A stretch of 31,531 bases of DNA from a virus: positions 1-31,531 of the IMG/VR virus record IMGVR_UViG_3300042197_000425. The stretch is one strand, 5' to 3'. How positions within the stretch are numbered: the first letter of the stretch is position 1; each line of letters begins with the position of its first letter. Made by a program: the position numbers and the translations under genes. Under the pieces are notes generated by a model. The model was given only the letters and a program-made list of their open reading frames with translations. It searched no databases and was not told the DNA's origin. This document shows positions 17,534 through 24,629 of this stretch, piece by piece.

Positions 17534-18698
17534 TACGAATCTCCTTGAGTTCTTGAATGACTTGTTTGATCTGTTCGTCCCATGGCGTGACCATGTCTTT
17601 GCGGTTAAACAGTTTCACGCTGGGGTACCACAGGGATCGATTGAAAACTTTATGGTTCCAGTACCAGAGTTTGTTGGCATCCAGTACCAGTACTTGTTTG
17701 CCTAGTGCGCCTGCGATATGTACGTTCGCATTCGAACAGGCCACGATTACATCGCAGAGTTCCATCATTGCGGCTACGCCTTCCAGATCGAAGAACGTGT
17801 TGACAGAGGTCTTGAGTAATCGATGTCCGGTTTCTTTCTCGAAAGGTTCGATCTCTTCCTTGGGTTTGCCGTACTGCAGATTCACCACCTTCACGTTGGG
17901 AATCTCGAAGATCTCTTTCAGTTCCCGCAGGGCCACGCTCTTGTGTGTGTCGATGCGCGGCGCAGTGCTGGCCCATGACAGGCCCACCACAAAGTCTCCC
18001 GGCTTGATGCCGAGTTCCGATTTAACCTGAGCCACTCGCTCCGGTGATGTCTTCAGGTAGTTGGTTGCCGCAATCTCGTTAATAGAACTGAGATCATGGA
18101 TGAAGTGTTTGCCGATACTCGCGATTGGAATCTGGCAATCGAACTCAGAGTTCTTGATCTTCGAGTCATGCCGAATGAATTCGATTCCAAGGTTGGCATC
18201 TGCAAACAATCGGATCAACCGCACATCAATCATCACCGTCAACTTGTTGACCTGCATACGCAGTGCGCGGAGCAATGAACCGTACAGAATCTGATCGCCA
18301 ATCCCCTGCTCGCACCACACCAAACAAGACTTGTAACCTTTGTCAGGTTCCCAACGAGGGAGTTTGGTTTTTAGTTTAGGCGATTTAAACGCCACGCTTT
18401 CCCAACGGGATTCGTACAACTCCCATCCATCGAACTCACCTAACTGTAGTTTCATCAGGCCCATGGTCCATTTGCCATCGGGCTGATCGGGGTCCAGTTG
18501 CAGCGCCATCTTGAAGTCTTGCATCGCTTTGTCCCAGCGGTGCATTTCCCAATGAACCCTGCCGCGTTGTATATAGGCTGCGGTAACGAGTGGATGCAGT
18601 TTCAGAATCGTTTCCAGATTGGGAATCGCTTCATCGAATTTATCTGCATCAACCAGATGCACTGATTCGTTGAACAGATCCTGAACACTTTTACTCAC
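17520..18698 (-). CDS. TPR plus GT-B-like glycosyltransferase (392 aa)
   Basis: Residues about 1-100 form two to three tetratricopeptide-like units (D-K-F-D-E-A-I-P-N-L, Y-I-Q-R-G-R-V-H-W-E-M, M-G-L-M-K-L-Q-L-G-E-F) followed by G-W-E-L-Y-E-S-R-W. The rest resembles the glycosyltransferase half of bacterial TPR-glycosyltransferase proteins: W-C-E-Q-G-I-G-D-Q-I-L-Y near 130, V-G-L-S-W-A in the middle, and A-C-S-N-A-N-V-H-I-A-G-A-L-G near 330 as a likely sugar-nucleotide region. I choose the GTG at 18698 because GGAGGG lies 8 nt before it and it overlaps the stop of a small upstream ORF (GTGA). Target unknown: host surface glycan, phage protein or modified DNA base are all possible. Confidence 0.75.
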   Translation of the reverse strand: MSKSVQDLFNESVHLVDADKFDEAIPNLETILKLHPLVTAAYIQRGRVHWEMHRWDKAMQDFKMALQLDPDQPDGKWTMGLMKLQLGEFDGWELYESRWESVAFKSPKLKTKLPRWEPDKGYKSCLVWCEQGIGDQILYGSLLRALRMQVNKLTVMIDVRLIRLFADANLGIEFIRHDSKIKNSEFDCQIPIASIGKHFIHDLSSINEIAATNYLKTSPERVAQVKSELGIKPGDFVVGLSWASTAPRIDTHKSVALRELKEIFEIPNVKVVNLQYGKPKEEIEPFEKETGHRLLKTSVNTFFDLEGVAAMMELCDVIVACSNANVHIAGALGKQVLVLDANKLWYWNHKVFNRSLWYPSVKLFNRKDMVTPWDEQIKQVIQELKEIRNEHR

Positions 18699-18811
18699 CA
18701 GTAATCCCTCCACCCTCGTTTCGATGCCCACTCCGGCGGCGGCACATGCGCCCACTCGTTCAGTCTGCGCCACTTCCAATCTCGGTACGCTCGCCTGATC
18801 CATTCGATCAT
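18695..18811 (-). CDS. Trp/Arg-rich microprotein (38 aa)
   Basis: This short frame starts M-I-E-W-I-R-R-A-Y-R-D-W-K-W-R-R and ends G-W-R-D-Y-W, with about eight tryptophans in 38 residues. It has a strong ribosome site (GGGAGGGG, about 7 nt before the ATG), and its stop overlaps the GTG of the next gene, as for the other coupled pairs in this operon. These two signs make it a real gene despite its size. It is a basic amphipathic peptide, function unknown. A 7-bp hairpin reaches into its ribosome site. Confidence 0.6.
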   Translation of the reverse strand: MIEWIRRAYRDWKWRRLNEWAHVPPPEWASKRGWRDYW

Positions 18812-18822
18812 GTGTGTCCCCT

Positions 18823-18850
18823 CCCGGCGACACCCGAAGATGCCGCCGGG
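18823..18850 (-). promoter_or_regulatory. Hairpin overlapping the ribosome site of the 38-aa microprotein
   Basis: Perfect 7-bp arms CCCGGCG (18823-18829) and CGCCGGG (18844-18850) with a 14-nt loop. Read leftward, the second arm runs into the purine-rich ribosome site. It could limit translation of the microprotein and of the coupled glycosyltransferase gene. Confidence 0.5.
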
Positions 18851-18858
18851 GATTGTGG

Positions 18859-19074
18859 TTACAGCAGTTTGTTCAGGTCATCCATGAACTGAGAGATCAG
18901 TGCATTGATGCGGACCTTTTTGCTAAGTCCTTTGGCTTTGACGACATGCTTCTTGTGTCGTTTAAATACCGAGTGAACCAACTGTGCGCTGTACTGGGTC
19001 TTGCGAACCACCTCGGATTGGGACAGGCCTTTGTCTGCCCATGCCCGGATGATGTCTGACTTAGAACGGCGCAT
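18859..19074 (-). CDS. Small HTH DNA-binding protein (71 aa)
   Basis: Residues about 5-40 form a clear helix-turn-helix pattern (I-I-R-A-W-A-D-K-G-L-S-Q-S-E-V-V-R-K-T, then S-A-Q-L-V-H-S-V-F-K-R-H). They are followed by a Lys-rich stretch and a C-terminal helix. GGGAGG lies 7 nt before the ATG. It overlaps the upstream gene by 14 nt. Probable transcriptional regulator, or a replication-associated DNA-binding protein. Confidence 0.65.
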   Translation of the reverse strand: MRRSKSDIIRAWADKGLSQSEVVRKTQYSAQLVHSVFKRHKKHVVKAKGLSKKVRINALISQFMDDLNKLL

Positions 19075-19324
19075 CTTCGGCCTCCCGTTCCACCCACTGG
19101 CTTGCTGCCAACGAGATGTACTGGTTGCCTGCCTTACTGGTGTTGTTCCATGCAGAGATGGACAACTTCGCGGGCTTGCCTGCTTTCACTGAGTCCACCA
19201 ACTGCCGCAGCAGATCCTTGGTCAGTGTCAGTTCACCCCGCATCGCGGGTGACTTTTCAGACTTCATGTTCTTGCTCTTGAACAGAGCGCCCGTCGAACG
19301 ATCATCACGATTGTAATCAGCCAT
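19061..19324 (-). CDS. Small OB-like/DUF736-like phage protein (87 aa)
   Basis: The pattern G-A-L-F-K-S-K-N-M-K then L-S-I-S-A-W-N-N-T-S-K-A-G-N-Q-Y-I-S-L is typical of small beta-barrel phage proteins encoded next to recombinases. Single-stranded DNA binding is a reasonable guess because the upstream, overlapping gene is an annealing protein. The family resembles DUF736 but I cannot assign it firmly. Confidence 0.6.
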   Translation of the reverse strand: MADYNRDDRSTGALFKSKNMKSEKSPAMRGELTLTKDLLRQLVDSVKAGKPAKLSISAWNNTSKAGNQYISLAASQWVEREAEDAPF

Positions 19325-20039
19325 TGCTAGTTGCTCCTTCGTACTTCGATTTCAACTCAATAAACGCGGTCTTCAATGCCTCGTACTGCTTCGGGTAGTT
19401 GCTGTCGAGGATGTCAATCAACTGTTTGTTCTCGCCCCAGAACTGACGCAGGGAGTTGGTGTCTTTGCAGAACGTCTTGGCAAACTCCAACAACTTGCCA
19501 ACGATCTCTGCTGCGCCTTCCTCAGAGGGGATATCATTGCCGCCCTGCTTGGTGGGAACCTTTCTCTTCTGTTTCACTGCAGGGGTTTCATCGATGAGCG
19601 GGCCTTCATCCAACTCAGCGACAGACTGCTGAATCTCTTTGTCCGTTTGCACTGGAGCAGACTGGATGTCTTCTCCTGCGTAGATCGCATGACCCAGTCC
19701 GAACATGCTGATGGTTTTCACAAGGCAACGCATGCGGGTATCGCTGATCTTTCGAGCATCAGGATTCTTGATGGCGTTGTTCTTGTAGTCCATGACCGGC
19801 AACCACATGGATCGATGGCAGGTTCCCACACGAACAGTGCAGTGGACCGTTACTGTGCCATCGTTGTGCAACTCATGCGGATCAAACTCGTAGGTAGCGG
19901 ACGGGAAGTGTTCCATCAACACACCCCATGCCCATGCCCATGACAGATACGTCAGTCCGTTCTTTTTCTCGACGTGCTTGGACACATCGACCTTGACTAA
20001 AGTCTGCCAAATCTTTTCGTAAGTAATCACTTCAGACAT
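19317..20039 (-). CDS. DUF1071 (Sak3-like) single-strand annealing protein (240 aa)
   Basis: The N-terminal region has the DUF1071 signature: N-G-L-T-Y-L-S-W-A-W-A-W around residue 24, P-S-A-T-Y-E-F, M-W-L-P-V-M-D-Y-K-N-N-A-I, and M-R-C-L-V-K-T-I-S-M-F-G-L-G with Y-A-G-E-D about residue 140. The family belongs to the Rad52-like phage annealases that pair complementary strands during recombination and replication. The C-terminal part is a variable, charged tail. I chose ATG 20039 (AAGGAG 7 nt upstream) over an in-frame start at 20093. The partner exonuclease is encoded directly upstream. Confidence 0.85.
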   Translation of the reverse strand: MSEVITYEKIWQTLVKVDVSKHVEKKNGLTYLSWAWAWGVLMEHFPSATYEFDPHELHNDGTVTVHCTVRVGTCHRSMWLPVMDYKNNAIKNPDARKISDTRMRCLVKTISMFGLGHAIYAGEDIQSAPVQTDKEIQQSVAELDEGPLIDETPAVKQKRKVPTKQGGNDIPSEEGAAEIVGKLLEFAKTFCKDTNSLRQFWGENKQLIDILDSNYPKQYEALKTAFIELKSKYEGATSNG

Positions 20040-20052
20040 ACGTTGCTCCTTT

Positions 20053-20081
20053 GTTATGTCTTGGTATTGTACACAAGTCAA
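20053..20081 (-). promoter_or_regulatory. Weak sigma70-like promoter candidate before the annealase gene
   Basis: Read leftward: TTGACT, a 17-bp spacer, then CATAAC. The predicted start of transcription would fall inside the ribosome site of the annealase gene. Either it is not a promoter or it makes a nearly leaderless message. Confidence 0.3.
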
Positions 20082-20089
20082 CGAAGCAA

Positions 20090-20968
20090 TCAATAGCCTG
20101 CTTCATTGGCTTCACGTTCACGCTGGTACTGGGAACACCATGCGTTTACACGGCACCAGTTGGCTGTGCATCGGGTCGGTTCACCGCGACGGAACTCAAT
20201 CTCTTGTCCTGCCAACAGATCTGCTTTCGCAGCAGGCTCGTTGTCATAGAGTTTGATCGCTCGTTTGTTGCCAGTCTTTTTCACAGCCCACACTGAAGGC
20301 TTTTCCCATCGTTCTTCACTGGAACATTCCGGCAGTTCTGATCCAGTGAGTCGGTCGAACTCTGCGCCTTGATGCAATGCCACTCGACCATCCAGATATG
20401 AGTCTTGATCTGCATCGGACCACATCGGGATATCGATCTCGACGATAGGGGCTTTGGGATAGTCGGCTTTGTCGAGCGCATCACGCGAACGCCAGTCACG
20501 CAGGATCGCAATGACCTTGAGTGCTTTGACCTTCGATCCTTTCGCACGTCGAAGCAATGAAGCATAGCAGTTCAACTGCCGCTCCCATTCAACCTTGCCC
20601 AAGATCACAGACCACACAGAGGTTGTCTTGTAATCCATGATCGTGATGCCATCATCCTCAATCTTCTGCACGTCAATGGCACCAGAGACAACCCAGCCAT
20701 CGATCTCCAGAAAGATACGCTCTTCGCTGACATGCTTGTCATCGCCGGTCTCTTCGAACATCTTGTGTGCAGCAGTTCCCATGACTGCCCACATCTTCTC
20801 GCTCACATCCTCTTCGAGTTCATCCCAATGCTCTTGACGCAGGATACGAACGCGAGGTGCGTCGATGAGTTGTGTGATCGAACGATTAGATTCGCCTTTG
20901 CTGTACTCGTTGCGAGTCAGTGCTTTGACTACGGGGTCAGGCAACCCGAACTTGTTGGTTAGTTTCAT
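20090..20968 (-). CDS. PD-(D/E)XK exonuclease, RecB/Cas4-like (292 aa)
   Basis: Motifs in order: G-T-A-A-H at 64-68, G-A-I-D at 96-99 with D99 as metal ligand, and M-D-Y-K-T-T at 111-116 giving the D-x-K core. Q-x-x-x-Y follows around 130. This is the RecB-family nuclease pattern. C267, C272 and C278 near the end recall the Fe-S cysteines of Cas4-type enzymes, but a fourth upstream cysteine is not obvious. It probably resects DNA ends for the annealase encoded next downstream. The stop of the upstream small gene overlaps its ATG. Confidence 0.8.
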   Translation of the reverse strand: MKLTNKFGLPDPVVKALTRNEYSKGESNRSITQLIDAPRVRILRQEHWDELEEDVSEKMWAVMGTAAHKMFEETGDDKHVSEERIFLEIDGWVVSGAIDVQKIEDDGITIMDYKTTSVWSVILGKVEWERQLNCYASLLRRAKGSKVKALKVIAILRDWRSRDALDKADYPKAPIVEIDIPMWSDADQDSYLDGRVALHQGAEFDRLTGSELPECSSEERWEKPSVWAVKKTGNKRAIKLYDNEPAAKADLLAGQEIEFRRGEPTRCTANWCRVNAWCSQYQREREANEAGY

Positions 20969-21210
20969 CGTCTCCAGATCCTCACGCCATCGCCCTTCTT
21001 GTCAATGCTCGAACTGAACTTGTACTTGGGATTCTTTTTTGAGAACCTGCTGAGTCTCACGCGCACAGTATGCAACACCTTCTGCAGTTCTTCTTCGGAA
21101 CATTCAACCAGTATGCTGTCACCTGAATTCAAATCTTTGAGTGGTAGTGGTCCTATCTCAACTCGGTTCGCTATCCTCGGCGGGAGCGAAACATTTTTAT
21201 CTATCTTCAT
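20965..21210 (-). CDS. Small conserved phage protein, first gene of the leftward operon (81 aa)
   Basis: The layout is M-K-I-D-K-N-V-x-L-P-P-R, P-L-K-D-L-N-S-G-D-S-I-L-V, a helical middle, and G-V-R-I-W-R-R at the end. I recognise it as a frequent small phage protein family whose function is not known. AGGAGGA, 6 nt before the ATG, is one of the best ribosome sites in the window. It is divergent from the RusA gene, with only 38 nt between them. Confidence 0.7.
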   Translation of the reverse strand: MKIDKNVSLPPRIANRVEIGPLPLKDLNSGDSILVECSEEELQKVLHTVRVRLSRFSKKNPKYKFSSSIDKKGDGVRIWRR

Positions 21211-21248
21211 GGTTCCTCCTAATTGAAACCTAATGAGAGTGTAGCATT

Positions 21249-21611
21249 GTGATCAATGAAACAGAAATATTTTTTGTTGTGTTAGGCGAGCCAGCAAGCA
21301 AGGCTAATAGCCGACAACTTGTGCGTTTAAATGGCAGGCCCGCGTTCATCAAGTCCAAGAAAGCAAGGGACTATGTGAACGCATTTCAACTGCAGTGTCC
21401 GAAGAGATCCGTATTGATGCAGGGAGATCTGTCTGTGACGATCAAGATCTTTTACGCAACGCGCCGCCCTGACTTGGATGAGTCAGTGATACTCGATGCG
21501 ATGCAGGGATTGGTGTACGAGAACGATAGACAAGTGAAAGAGAAGCATGTCTATCACGGGCTGGATAAAGACAACCCGCGAGCGGAGATCAAAGTGGAGA
21601 TCCTGAAATGA
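21249..21611 (+). CDS. rusA: RusA-family Holliday junction resolvase (120 aa)
   Basis: The core R-P-D-L-D-E-S-V-I-L-D-A-M-Q-G (73-87) followed by Y-E-N-D-R-Q-V (90-96) is the RusA signature. D75, D77 and D93 correspond to the catalytic acidic residues. Length matches the family (about 120 aa). RusA dimers cut Holliday junctions during phage recombination or clear branches before packaging. It starts with GTG at 21249 after a GAGAG site. It is the first rightward gene of the divergent pair at 21.23 kb and ends just before a long structured noncoding stretch. Confidence 0.9.
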   Translation: MINETEIFFVVLGEPASKANSRQLVRLNGRPAFIKSKKARDYVNAFQLQCPKRSVLMQGDLSVTIKIFYATRRPDLDESVILDAMQGLVYENDRQVKEKHVYHGLDKDNPRAEIKVEILK

Positions 21612-21613
21612 GA

Positions 21614-21646
21614 AAGCCCCCGACAGAAGAACTCTGCCGAGGGCTT
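21614..21646. terminator. Long hairpin after rusA
   Basis: 14-nt arms at 21614-21627 and 21633-21646 pair at 12 of 14 positions around a 5-nt loop. It begins 2 nt after the rusA stop. There is no T run on the + strand; read leftward it is followed by a moderately T-rich stretch. It may be an attenuator, a stabilising 3' hairpin or a leftward terminator. Confidence 0.5.
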
Positions 21647-21942
21647 GACCGTCTGGGTGAGGGGACGGTAGTCTCAGAGGTACTAGCAACGAGACGGGCG
21701 CGATCCTATCTGGATCTCCCCAGACTATCAAGTCCGTCCTCGTCAGTCGTCTCAAGCCGGGTGCAAGTTCCGGTGTGCAGTGGTGCGCTATCCATCGTCC
21801 ACTGTGCGGGTTGAAAGTGCTGAGGACGTTAAAAAATCAGACAGGCGTGATGCGATGGCTGGCTCCGTCCAGTATGGCGCTTCCGATCCCATGTCATGGG
21901 GTTTAGGGGGCGCTTTGCTCCTGCTCCACCATCCAGTATGGG

Positions 21943-21958
21943 TATATCTCTAGATATA
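21943..21958. promoter_or_regulatory. Inverted repeat TATATCT-CT-AGATATA upstream of the primase-helicase gene
   Basis: Seven-base arms with a 2-nt centre lie about 37 nt before the start codon in otherwise GC-rich sequence. It fits an operator or an easily melted origin element. Confidence 0.45.
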
Positions 21959-21994
21959 TCCTCGGGGTTTTAACCATAACTACAGGGTGTTTGA

Positions 21995-23683
21995 ATGAAT
22001 CAAGAACTCGCAGAACTGATATCCCAACAAACAGAAACAACCAGAATCCGTTGCCCAGTGTGTGCGGATGACAGAAAGAAATCCCACCTGAAAAGTATGG
22101 GTATCAGCGTTGAAGATAACCGTGTGGTGTACCAGTGCTTTCACTGTGGAACCTCCGGTGCAGTCAAGAAAGACAGGTTCATGTACCAAGTGAAAGAACT
22201 GACCAAGAATGTGGTGGTCATCCATCCACCGACAGAAGTCCAACCCCAGATCGTTGAAACATTCCTGAAGAGCCGGGGCATAGATCCCGAAAAGGTTCAG
22301 GACTACCCGCTCGTCGGTGGAACCAAGTGGTTCAGCGACTTGGGCAAAGAGGTGGACGCGATTGGGTTCATCTACGGTGATCCGAAAGCCCCTCACGCGA
22401 TCAAGTGGAGGTCGACAGAAGGCAAAGCCTTTACCCAACAGGGTTCAGCCCGGTCGTTCTTCGGTTTAAACCAGTTACCACCTGACACCAAAGACTTGAT
22501 CATCTGTGAAGGCGAGATGGATGTCCTCGCACTGGCTGCAGCCGGTATCCCTGCTATCGGTTGCCCGAACGGCGCACCCCAGAAGATCAGTGATCGGAAG
22601 GTGGACCCCAAGGATGACGGCAAGTACTCGTTCGTTTGGGATTCACGGGAACTGATCGAGAAGTCAGAGCGGGTGGTGTTCTTCGGGGACCAAGACGAAC
22701 CGGGAGAAGCACTCGTTGAGGAACTGGCACGTCGAATCGGACGCGCCAAGTGCTGGAAGGTCACGCTCCCGGCGAAGGATGCCAACGAGACCCTCCTGAA
22801 ACATGGCCCTGAGGCTTTACGAGAAGCCCTATTGGCGGCTCAACCCCTCCCACTGCAGGGTGTGTATACCCCCGCTGACTTCGAGGACCAGATCCTGTCC
22901 CTGTATGACGATGGTGTGGTGCGTGGTGCCAGTACCGGGATGCCATCACTCGACACCCTGTACACCATCCTCCCCGGTCAGTTGTCGGTGGTCACAGGGT
23001 TGCCCGGATCAGGCAAGTCCGAACTGATCGACCAGATCTGCGTGAACATTGCCATGCAGAAGGGATGGCGATTCGCGATAGCGAGTTTCGAGAACCCACC
23101 GCACATGCATATCGCCAAGTTGTGCGAGAAGGTGGTGGGTAAACCGTTCTTCGGACCCCATCGTATGGATTCAGACGAGCGCGACTACGCATTGCAGTTT
23201 CTCAACCAACACTTCGTGTTCCTGCAGTCCCATGACGGAGCGCCCAGTACTGTCCAGTCCATCATCGACCGAACCAAACAGGCGGTCATGCGGATGGGGG
23301 TTCGAGGGTTGATCATCGACCCCTACAACTACCTCGACATGTCTGGATCAGACAGTGAGCATCAAGCGATCAGCAAGATGCTGACCGATATCGTGTTGTT
23401 CTGTAAGTCGCATGATCTGCATGCATGGTTCGTCGCACACCCTGCCAAACAACTTCCAGACTCAGGGGTTCCCAAAGGGAATCAGATCTCAGGGTCAGCG
23501 GCGTGGTTTGCGAAGGCAGACATGGGTGTCACCGTTCATCGGAGCGGGGACCAAACGGAAGTGCATGTTTGGAAGAGCCGGTTTAAATGGGTCGGCAGGA
23601 TCGGCAAGATCGAACTGAACTACGACCTACCGACAGGCCGGTACTCGGACCTGACACCTGAAGCATGGGACGTGGACCTATGA
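21995..23683 (+). CDS. T7 gp4/Twinkle-like primase-helicase (562 aa)
   Basis: The N-terminal zinc-binding domain has C20-x2-C23 and C48-x2-C51. The TOPRIM-like part shows I-C-E-G-E-M-D at about 170-176 and D-Q-D at 232-234. The C-terminal RecA-like helicase has Walker A G-L-P-G-S-G-K-S at 335-342 and a Walker B-like L-I-I-D-P-Y-N-Y near 440. This is the T7 gp4 and mitochondrial Twinkle architecture: it unwinds DNA at the fork and lays primers. The ATG at 21995 follows an AGGGTG site. It is the main replication enzyme of the window. Its stop overlaps the next start (ATGA). Confidence 0.92.
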   Translation: MNQELAELISQQTETTRIRCPVCADDRKKSHLKSMGISVEDNRVVYQCFHCGTSGAVKKDRFMYQVKELTKNVVVIHPPTEVQPQIVETFLKSRGIDPEKVQDYPLVGGTKWFSDLGKEVDAIGFIYGDPKAPHAIKWRSTEGKAFTQQGSARSFFGLNQLPPDTKDLIICEGEMDVLALAAAGIPAIGCPNGAPQKISDRKVDPKDDGKYSFVWDSRELIEKSERVVFFGDQDEPGEALVEELARRIGRAKCWKVTLPAKDANETLLKHGPEALREALLAAQPLPLQGVYTPADFEDQILSLYDDGVVRGASTGMPSLDTLYTILPGQLSVVTGLPGSGKSELIDQICVNIAMQKGWRFAIASFENPPHMHIAKLCEKVVGKPFFGPHRMDSDERDYALQFLNQHFVFLQSHDGAPSTVQSIIDRTKQAVMRMGVRGLIIDPYNYLDMSGSDSEHQAISKMLTDIVLFCKSHDLHAWFVAHPAKQLPDSGVPKGNQISGSAAWFAKADMGVTVHRSGDQTEVHVWKSRFKWVGRIGKIELNYDLPTGRYSDLTPEAWDVDL

Positions 23684-24156
23684 GTCAGTTCGTAGTGCTG
23701 AGTGAAGCAGAGCAGAGGCTTGCTAAGTTTTTGGCAACTCGACGGTATCAAAACGCCAGATCGAAAGGGCTGTTCAATGCCAAGATGGGCGATCAATCCA
23801 ATGAACTGACTGACCTTGAAGGGATCGCATCTGAAATTGCGTTCTGCAAATTGATGAACATTTACCCGGACCTTGATCTTGATCACACCAACCCCGCAGA
23901 TTGTTTTCTGCGAGACGGTCGGGCCGTTGATGTGAAGTCCACGGTTTACAATTCTGGCAGGCTGCTTTCAGTGCGATGGAAAGACGCTTCAAAGGTTGAC
24001 ATCTTTGTGTTGATGGTCGGAGAGTTCCCAAGATATCGGTGCGCGGGATTCATGAGTTCTGCTGAACTCATACAACCGAATCGACTTGTGGATTTAGGTC
24101 ACGGCGAGGGGTATGCCGCGACACAAAATGAATTGCAATCGATTGATATCCTTTGA
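23680..24156 (+). CDS. PD-(D/E)XK-like phage endonuclease (158 aa)
   Basis: A helical N-terminus carries G-I-A-S-E-I-A-F at 49-56, with acidic residue E52. It is followed by P-A-D-C-F at 72-76 and a D-V-K-S-T core at 84-88, so D74, D84 and K86 can form the nuclease site. The later part (V-D-I-F-V-L-M-V-G-E-F-x-x-Y-R-C-A-G-F) is typical of small phage nucleases placed after replicative helicases. It may process branched DNA or degrade host DNA. The ATG at 23680 overlaps the preceding stop; an ATG 15 nt upstream is less likely. Confidence 0.7.
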   Translation: MSQFVVLSEAEQRLAKFLATRRYQNARSKGLFNAKMGDQSNELTDLEGIASEIAFCKLMNIYPDLDLDHTNPADCFLRDGRAVDVKSTVYNSGRLLSVRWKDASKVDIFVLMVGEFPRYRCAGFMSSAELIQPNRLVDLGHGEGYAATQNELQSIDIL

Positions 24157-24163
24157 GGTCATC

Positions 24164-24391
24164 ATGAAGACTTACATCCACGTTAATCAGCATGTGATTC
24201 GAGCAAACAAAAAGACCGGGCAAGATAACCCGGTCATCACGGTTAAACAGGGGAAGAAGAACACCTACTGTCGGCGGGTCAAGATTCATGGACCCAGTGA
24301 GGTGGTGTACGGTGGTAACGAGAAGCCGCTGCTGCCGTGCGGGGCGCGTGTTGCGGTGGTTACCGAAGCCGAGGTCGAGATACTGGAATAA
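24164..24391 (+). CDS. Small conserved phage protein (75 aa)
   Basis: The start is the ATG at 24164 with GAGGT 6 nt upstream. The protein (M-K-T-Y-I-H-V-N-Q-H-V-I-R-A-N-K-K-T-G) is basic and beta-rich. It contains P-V-I-T-V-K-Q-G, I-H-G-P-S-E-V-V-Y and C-G-A-R-V-A-V-V-T. I recognise it as a family frequent in phages of Proteobacteria, without known function. It ends the rightward replication unit, directly before a convergent terminator. Confidence 0.7.
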   Translation: MKTYIHVNQHVIRANKKTGQDNPVITVKQGKKNTYCRRVKIHGPSEVVYGGNEKPLLPCGARVAVVTEAEVEILE

Positions 24392-24424
24392 AAAAACCCC
24401 GACACCCTGTGACAGGTGCCGGGG
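24390..24424 (-). terminator. Terminator of the leftward 24.4-26.5 kb operon
   Basis: The stem CCCCGaCACC / GGTGcCGGGG (one mismatch) with an 8-nt loop is preceded by seven A on the + strand. Leftward this is a hairpin plus seven T. Because it overlaps the end of the rightward gene it may also slow rightward transcription. Confidence 0.85.
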
Positions 24425-24440
24425 CTTATGCGTGTACCCG

Positions 24441-24629
24441 TCAGACGCGGATGGTCAACGGGCAGAGTTCAGTGGACCGCATGGTGCGGACATACTCACT
24501 GCCCAAGTAGTCATACACGCACTGCTTCGTCATGCCAGTGACGCGCTCGTACTTGAAGAACGCGGTTCTGTTCTGCGCGAAAGCCGAAGCACTCGCCACC
24601 AACGCAATCAACACGATCAACTTTTTCAT
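24441..24629 (-). CDS. Small secreted (periplasmic) protein (62 aa)
   Basis: The first 19 residues form a Sec-type signal peptide: M-K-K, then a hydrophobic core (L-I-V-L-I-A-L-V-A), then A-S-A-F-A-Q with likely cleavage after A-F-A. The mature part of about 43 residues has two cysteines (C37 in Q-C-V-Y-D-Y and C57 in E-L-C-P-L), which could form a disulphide in the periplasm. Similar signal-bearing small proteins occur in betaproteobacterial phages. Function is unknown. AAGGAG precedes the start, which overlaps the upstream stop. It is the last gene of its operon. Confidence 0.7.
   Translation of the reverse strand: MKKLIVLIALVASASAFAQNRTAFFKYERVTGMTKQCVYDYLGSEYVRTMRSTELCPLTIRV

Larger units (their letters stand above)
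21612..21994. other. Hairpin-rich noncoding region between rusA and the primase-helicase gene
   Basis: No convincing coding frame is visible in 383 nt. Several inverted repeats follow each other: 21614-21646; ACCGTC/GACGGT at 21648-21669; GTCTC/GAGAC at 21671-21695; CCGGG/TCCGG at 21757-21773; CAGTGG/CCACTG at 21778-21804; GCGCTTCC/GGGGGCGC at 21877-21913 (two G-T pairs) enclosing CCCATG/CATGGG; and TATATCT/AGATATA at 21943-21958. TCCAGTATGG occurs twice (21868 and 21932). Candidates are a structured RNA, a replication origin or a long regulatory leader. Confidence 0.55.

Noticed and set aside
21757-21773. tRNA-like T-arm (CCGGG-7 nt-TCCGG with a TGCAAGT loop)
   Set aside because: No matching acceptor stem, and the nearby 5-bp anticodon-like hairpin has a 6-nt loop. 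No tRNA can be assembled.
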